64,000 nt of DNA. Source: Escherichia coli (GTDB taxonomy: Bacteria; Pseudomonadota; Gammaproteobacteria; Enterobacterales; Enterobacteriaceae). Position numbers and translations under genes: made by a program. The notes beneath the pieces were generated by a model that saw nothing but the letters and a program-made list of their open reading frames with translations, ran no database searches and was not told where the DNA came from. This document shows, in pieces, positions 60,183 to 64,000 of the stretch (position 1 is its first letter; every line of letters begins with the position of its first letter). The stretch is from NCBI RefSeq assembly GCF_036503815.1, contig NZ_AP027764.1:3596001-3660000 (forward strand), read 5' to 3'.

Positions 60183-61947
60183 CGATGGCCTCCTCGCGAA
60201 TTTCCGGAGCGTCGTCGAGCGCCGCCTCCAGTTGTTGATAGCGATACATATCGCGATACCAGCCGCTTTGTTGCGCCAGTGCATCATGATTGCCACGCTG
60301 GGCGATATGTCCGTGCTGCATCACAATAATTTCACTGGCTTCCGTCAGTGCCGAAAGGCGATGAGCACTGATGATTACCGTTCTTCCCTGCCCCCACTGA
60401 CGCAGGTTATGCAGGATCTGGTGCTCTGTGCGTCCGTCCACCGCCGAAAGCGCATCATCAAGGATGAGGATTTCCGCGTTGACTAATAACGCACGAGCAA
60501 TGGAGATACGCTGTTTTTGCCCACCAGAAAGCATCACGCCGCGCTCGCCCACCTCTGTATCGTAACCTTGCGGTAGACGCAAAATATCGTCATGTACGCT
60601 GGCTAACCGCGCGACATGCTCAATCTCTTGCTGTGTGGCATTCGGGCAACCCAGCGCGATGTTGTTCGCCACGGTGTCGGAAAAAAGGAATGGCGTCTGG
60701 CTGACCACCGCCAGGCGGCTACGCCAGCTATCGAGTTGTAACTTCGTCAGAGGAATATCATGAAAGCGAATATCCCCCTCGCTGACGTCGAAATGACGCT
60801 GAATGAGCGACAACAGGGTACTTTTGCCGGAACCAGTCGGCCCGCAGATACCCAGCATCTGACCGGGTTTCAGGGCGAAATTGACGTTTTCCAGCGCAGG
60901 ATGGTCAGTCTGCGGATACATAAACTGGCGAATATTTACATCCAGTTCACCACGACCTTCTGGCACGGGTTCGCTACCATCGTTCACCACCGGCGCTTCC
61001 GCCAGCATCGCGCGAATACGGCTGTACGCAGCACTACCACGCTCCACTATGTTAAACATCCATGCCAGCGCCAGCATCGGCCAAATCATCAGACCTAAAT
61101 ACATCATAAAACTGGTGAGCTGGCCCAGCGTTAAACTGCCCTGCACCACCATCCAACTACCGCCGCCAATCGCCAGCAAGTTCGCCATACCAATCGCGAT
61201 ATAGATGGTCGGGTCGAAACGAGCATCAATACGCGCCACCCGCATGTTTTTTTTGCCGGTATCTTCGGCATCCGCGGCAAATAACGCCGACTGGCGATCT
61301 TCCAGACCAAAGGCTTTGATCATGCGGATACTGGTGAGGCTTTCCTGGGTGCGGTCATTAAGACTGGAAAACGCCGCCTGTGCCAGCTTAAAGCGTTCAT
61401 GCAAGGCATCGCCGTTGCGCTTAATCATGATCGCCATCACTGGCATCGGCAACAGGGCAAATAAGGTCAACTGCCAGCTAATTTGCGTAGACATCATAAT
61501 CAACACAGCGCAGCCCATCACCAGTGAATCCACCAGCGTCAGCACCCCTTCTCCGGCGGCAAACACGACCCGATCGACGTCATTGGTCGCACGAGCCATG
61601 AGGTCACCCGTGCGATGACGCAGGTAAAACTCAGGATGCTGCCGGCTTAGCTGACGGTAATAATCTTCACGCAGTTCAACAGCCAGTTGATAAGACGCGC
61701 CAAACAGCAATACGCGCCAGACGTAACGCAGGAGATAAACTACGACTGCAATCAGCACCATGGTAGCGATCCACATCAGGATCTGCCCGGTAGTAAAGTG
61801 TTGTTCTGTCACCCCATCGACAACAATACCAACCACCTTCGGCGGAACCAGTTGCAGCATCGCGATAATGACAAGCAAGGCAACAGCCCCGAGATAGCGA
61901 CGCCATTCCCGACGGAAATACCAGCTTAATTGAGCAAATAATCGCAC
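60175..61947 (-). CDS. mdlA: MdlA, ABC-type multidrug/lipid exporter half-transporter
   Basis: The 590-residue partner of MdlB has six transmembrane helices followed by an ABC ATPase. Walker A is GPTGSGKST, the signature is canonical LSGGQKQR, and Walker B is LILDDALSAVD with Asp in place of the usual catalytic Glu. That pattern marks it as the degenerate-site subunit. It overlaps mdlB by 8 nt. Length equals E. coli MdlA. decR lies 29 nt upstream on the same strand. Confidence 0.93.
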   Translation of the reverse strand: MRLFAQLSWYFRREWRRYLGAVALLVIIAMLQLVPPKVVGIVVDGVTEQHFTTGQILMWIATMVLIAVVVYLLRYVWRVLLFGASYQLAVELREDYYRQLSRQHPEFYLRHRTGDLMARATNDVDRVVFAAGEGVLTLVDSLVMGCAVLIMMSTQISWQLTLFALLPMPVMAIMIKRNGDALHERFKLAQAAFSSLNDRTQESLTSIRMIKAFGLEDRQSALFAADAEDTGKKNMRVARIDARFDPTIYIAIGMANLLAIGGGSWMVVQGSLTLGQLTSFMMYLGLMIWPMLALAWMFNIVERGSAAYSRIRAMLAEAPVVNDGSEPVPEGRGELDVNIRQFMYPQTDHPALENVNFALKPGQMLGICGPTGSGKSTLLSLIQRHFDVSEGDIRFHDIPLTKLQLDSWRSRLAVVSQTPFLFSDTVANNIALGCPNATQQEIEHVARLASVHDDILRLPQGYDTEVGERGVMLSGGQKQRISIARALLVNAEILILDDALSAVDGRTEHQILHNLRQWGQGRTVIISAHRLSALTEASEIIVMQHGHIAQRGNHDALAQQSGWYRDMYRYQQLEAALDDAPEIREEAIDA

Positions 61948-61976
61948 GCGTAGTGTCCTGACCTGATTCTGGATAT

Positions 61977-62435
61977 TTATTCGATGGGTAAAGAAGTGGT
62001 GTATTTAATCTGTTCCATCGCGAAGCTGGAAGTGACGTCCGACAGCCCCGGCACGCTGTTTACCAGACGCTTATAAAACTCGTCGTAGCGTTTCATATCG
62101 GCAACCTGGACGCGCATCAGATAATCGTATTCCCCGGCCATGCGCCAGAACCCCAGCACTTCTGGCATTTCAGTAACCACCGTCACAAAGCGGCAATACC
62201 ATTCGCTGCTGTGATGTTGCGTTTTTATCAGCACAAAGGCGGTCAGACCGAGGCCAATTTTTTCCGGGTCCAACAGGGCGACTTTGCCGATAAGGATACC
62301 GTCATCCTCCAACCGTTTCAGTCGCTTCCAGCAAGGCGTGGTTGTCAGATTAACGGCTTCAGCCAATGCCTGCAAAGAGAGGGTGCAATCCTGCTGTAGT
62401 AAGGCCAGCAGCTTACGGTCAATTTTATCTAACAT
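61977..62435 (-). CDS. decR: DecR (YbaO), Lrp/AsnC-family cysteine-responsive regulator
   Basis: The 152-residue protein has an N-terminal helix-turn-helix ([20 protein letters not shown], about residues 19-38) and a C-terminal RAM/AsnC ligand-binding domain ([20 protein letters not shown]). In E. coli it activates the divergent-in-genome cysteine desulfidase operon cyuPA (ybaO adjacent in other contexts) in response to cysteine; the neighbour here is mdlA. The ATG at 62435 (MLDKIDRK) was chosen over a longer frame; GGAAGGG-like spacing sits upstream. Length equals the E. coli protein. Confidence 0.92.
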
Positions 62436-62545
62436 AACCCTTCCACAGAGAATTTCTTTCTCTTTTAATTCTATTTTAAAGGTGAAATCGCGACAATTTA
62501 TTCTGTGCGGTTTAAACATCACGGCACAAAATGACAAATTCAACG

Positions 62546-62571
62546 CAAAAAAAACCGGGCAATTGCCCGGT
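62546..62571 (-). terminator. Intrinsic terminator of cof
   Basis: An 18-bp perfect palindrome ACCGGGCAATTGCCCGGT (62554-62571) is followed on the minus strand by an eight-T run. It lies 17 nt past the cof stop. Strong. Confidence 0.93.
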
Positions 62572-62587
62572 GCTGGAAGGGATCTCG

Positions 62588-63406
62588 TTATTCGGGGGAA
62601 TAAGGTAGATGTGGATAGTCCAGCCAGTGCGTCAAATAGTGAGAGACCGCCTGATTTCGGCAATGTCCAATCACCGGTAAATGAGGGAGCTCCGCGCGCA
62701 GTTGCGGCATCGCATTGCCCATAATAAAGCCGCTACCGACGCTGCCTAACATTTCGCGATCGTTCATCGCATCACCAAAGGCCATGCAATCGCGCAACGA
62801 TAAACCTAAATGTTGGGTCAGCACCGTCAATGCAGCGCCTTTATTGCAGCCCACCGGGAGCACTTCGAGGCAATCCGTCGCGGAAAAACACAAATGTGCA
62901 CGCTCGCCTAATGCTTCGTGTAGTTGGATCTGCAAGCGTGTAAGATCGTCGTGATCGCCACAGAAGCAGATCTTGGTGACGCGATCGAGTGGCATTTTTT
63001 TAACATCGATTATCTGATAACGAAAACCGCTATAGACAAATGCCTGCAACAATGCAGGGATCTCTTTTCCGGTAAACCAACCGTCGTCATTGAAGATATG
63101 CATGCTGGCTCGGGTATCCCATTGCTGATACAGCACCAGCTCCGCGACATCCGCAGGTAAATCATCACGATGTAAAAGTTCACCTTCCAGAGAATGCACG
63201 CGCGTTCCGTTGCCGGTAATCAAATACGCATCCAGCGATAGCGCCCCGAGAATATGCTGCATCTCCAGCGCATGACGACCTGTGGCGAAAGTGAGGGTAA
63301 TGTCGCGTTCACGCAGTCGTGCCAAAGTAGAGAGTGTTTTCTCACCTAAATGATGGTCAGGCATCAATAAAGTGCCGTCCATATCAAATGCTGCCAGACG
63401 AGCCAT
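62588..63406 (-). CDS. cof: Cof, HAD-superfamily phosphatase (HMP-PP hydrolase)
   Basis: The 272-residue cytosolic phosphatase is a type IIB haloacid dehalogenase. Motif I is DMDGT at residues 8-12 (nucleophile D8), motif II is FATGRHA, the lysine motif is near GCNKGAAL, and motif IV is FGDAMND. It hydrolyses the thiamin intermediate HMP-PP and several sugar phosphates. ATG 63406 ([11 protein letters not shown]) follows GGAG; the upstream GTG frame adds four residues and is less likely. Length equals E. coli Cof. It diverges from ybaE. Confidence 0.94.
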
Positions 63407-63505
63407 TTCTTTCTCCACTCTGTGACACGGTTAATAGTGATTGAGTATCACCTGATATATACGGAAGTAATAGTGAATAGTTAAATAATATTGTTCCGGG
63501 TTTAT

Positions 63506-64000
63506 ATGCGACTGCTCAACCGTCTTAACCAGTATCAACGACTATGGCAACCTTCCGCCGGAAAGCCGCAATCTGTCACTATTGGCGAACTGGCTGAACG
63601 CTGTTTTTGCAGCGAACGCCATCTACGCACGCTGTTACGTCAGGCACAAGAGTCGGGATGGCTGGAGTGGCAGGCGCAGTCAGGACGCGGAAAGCGTGGA
63701 AAACTGCGTTTTCTGGTCACGCCGGAATCGCTACGCAATGCGATGATGGAACAAGCACTGGAAACCGGTAAGCAGCAAGATGTGCTGGAGCTGGCGCAAC
63801 TGGCCCCGGGTGAGCTGCGCACTCTGTTACAGCCGTTTATGGGCGGACAATGGCAAAACGATACGCCCACGTTGCGTATTCCCTACTATCGCCCGCTCGA
63901 ACCGCTACAACCGGGCTTTTTGCCCGGTCGTGCCGAGCAGCATCTCGCCGGACAGATATTTTCCGGCCTGACCCGCTTCGATAATCATACCCAGCGCCCG
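63506..64000 (+). CDS. ybaE: YbaE, SgrR-family transcription regulator (5' part only)
   Basis: The reading frame starts at ATG 63506 (MRLLNRLNQYQRLWQPS) and is open to the window end, giving 165 codons of an expected ~565-residue protein. The N-terminal SgrR-type helix-turn-helix is visible (VTIGELAERCFCSERHLRTL ... SGRGKRGKLRF). The visible C-terminal part (TPTLRIPYYRPLEPLQPGFLP) begins the solute-binding-like domain. It resembles SgrR, which controls the glucose-phosphate stress response; YbaE function is not established. It is divergent from cof. The ribosome site is weak, so the start is moderately certain. Confidence 0.85.
   Translation, partial: MRLLNRLNQYQRLWQPSAGKPQSVTIGELAERCFCSERHLRTLLRQAQESGWLEWQAQSGRGKRGKLRFLVTPESLRNAMMEQALETGKQQDVLELAQLAPGELRTLLQPFMGGQWQNDTPTLRIPYYRPLEPLQPGFLPGRAEQHLAGQIFSGLTRFDNHTQRP

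Overview
The window is a stretch of Escherichia coli chromosome, or of a very close Escherichia. The evidence is gene order: ybaT-glsA-copA-ybaP-chiX-ybaK-ushA-fsr-ybaL-gsk-aes-hemH-adk-htpG-recR-ybaB-dnaX-apt-ybaN-priC-rsmS-mscK-acrR-acrAB-tomB-hha-maa-ylaC-pdeB-ybaA-ffs-atl-ybaY-tesB-amtB-glnK-mdlB-mdlA-decR-cof-ybaE. This is the K-12 backbone order as I know it, given here in reverse orientation. Protein lengths also match the K-12 families. It is not K-12, because four places differ from that backbone.

Region 1 (1-16,076) is an accessory island next to ybaT. It holds one giant minus-strand gene that starts at 14,275 and is still open at base 1, so at least 4,758 residues are visible. The protein has a BapA-type N-terminal prefix, about 35 tandem ~100-residue Ig-like domains, a second block of ~105-residue Ig-like domains, and FG-GAP/VCBS-like Asp-rich repeats at the visible C-terminal end. 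A dedicated TolC-like outer-membrane protein gene lies directly upstream on the same strand. This matches a type I-secreted giant adhesin locus of the kind called an RTX exoprotein in O157:H7 O-island 28. The ABC transporter and membrane-fusion genes would be expected beyond base 1.

Region 2 (16,077-32,161) holds acid and copper stress functions (ybaT, glsA, copA with its CueR promoter and internal frameshift signal), the sRNA ChiX, and nucleotide salvage (ushA, gsk). Other genes here are fsr, ybaL, aes and hemH. Two differences from K-12 occur here. A two-gene cassette of unknown function sits behind ybaL and is flanked by an imperfect direct repeat of the ybaL 3' end. ybaQ appears reduced to a C-terminal scrap.

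Region 3 (32,162-49,604) begins with an extra lipoprotein gene between hemH and adk. It continues with htpG under a clear sigma-32 promoter, the dnaX-ybaB-recR operon with the tau/gamma frameshift signal, apt, ybaN with a Fur-box-like site, priC, rsmS, the mechanosensitive channel mscK, and the acrR/acrAB multidrug efflux locus with its operator.

Region 4 (49,605-64,000) carries tomB-hha, maa behind a near-ideal CRP site, ylaC, the c-di-GMP phosphodiesterase pdeB, ybaA, 4.5S RNA, atl, ybaY and tesB. It ends with the sigma-54-driven glnK-amtB pair, the heterodimeric ABC exporter mdlAB, decR, cof and the first 165 codons of ybaE. REP/BIME palindromes and intrinsic terminators separate many units. 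All identifications come from reading motifs and recalling family sequences; no database search was run.
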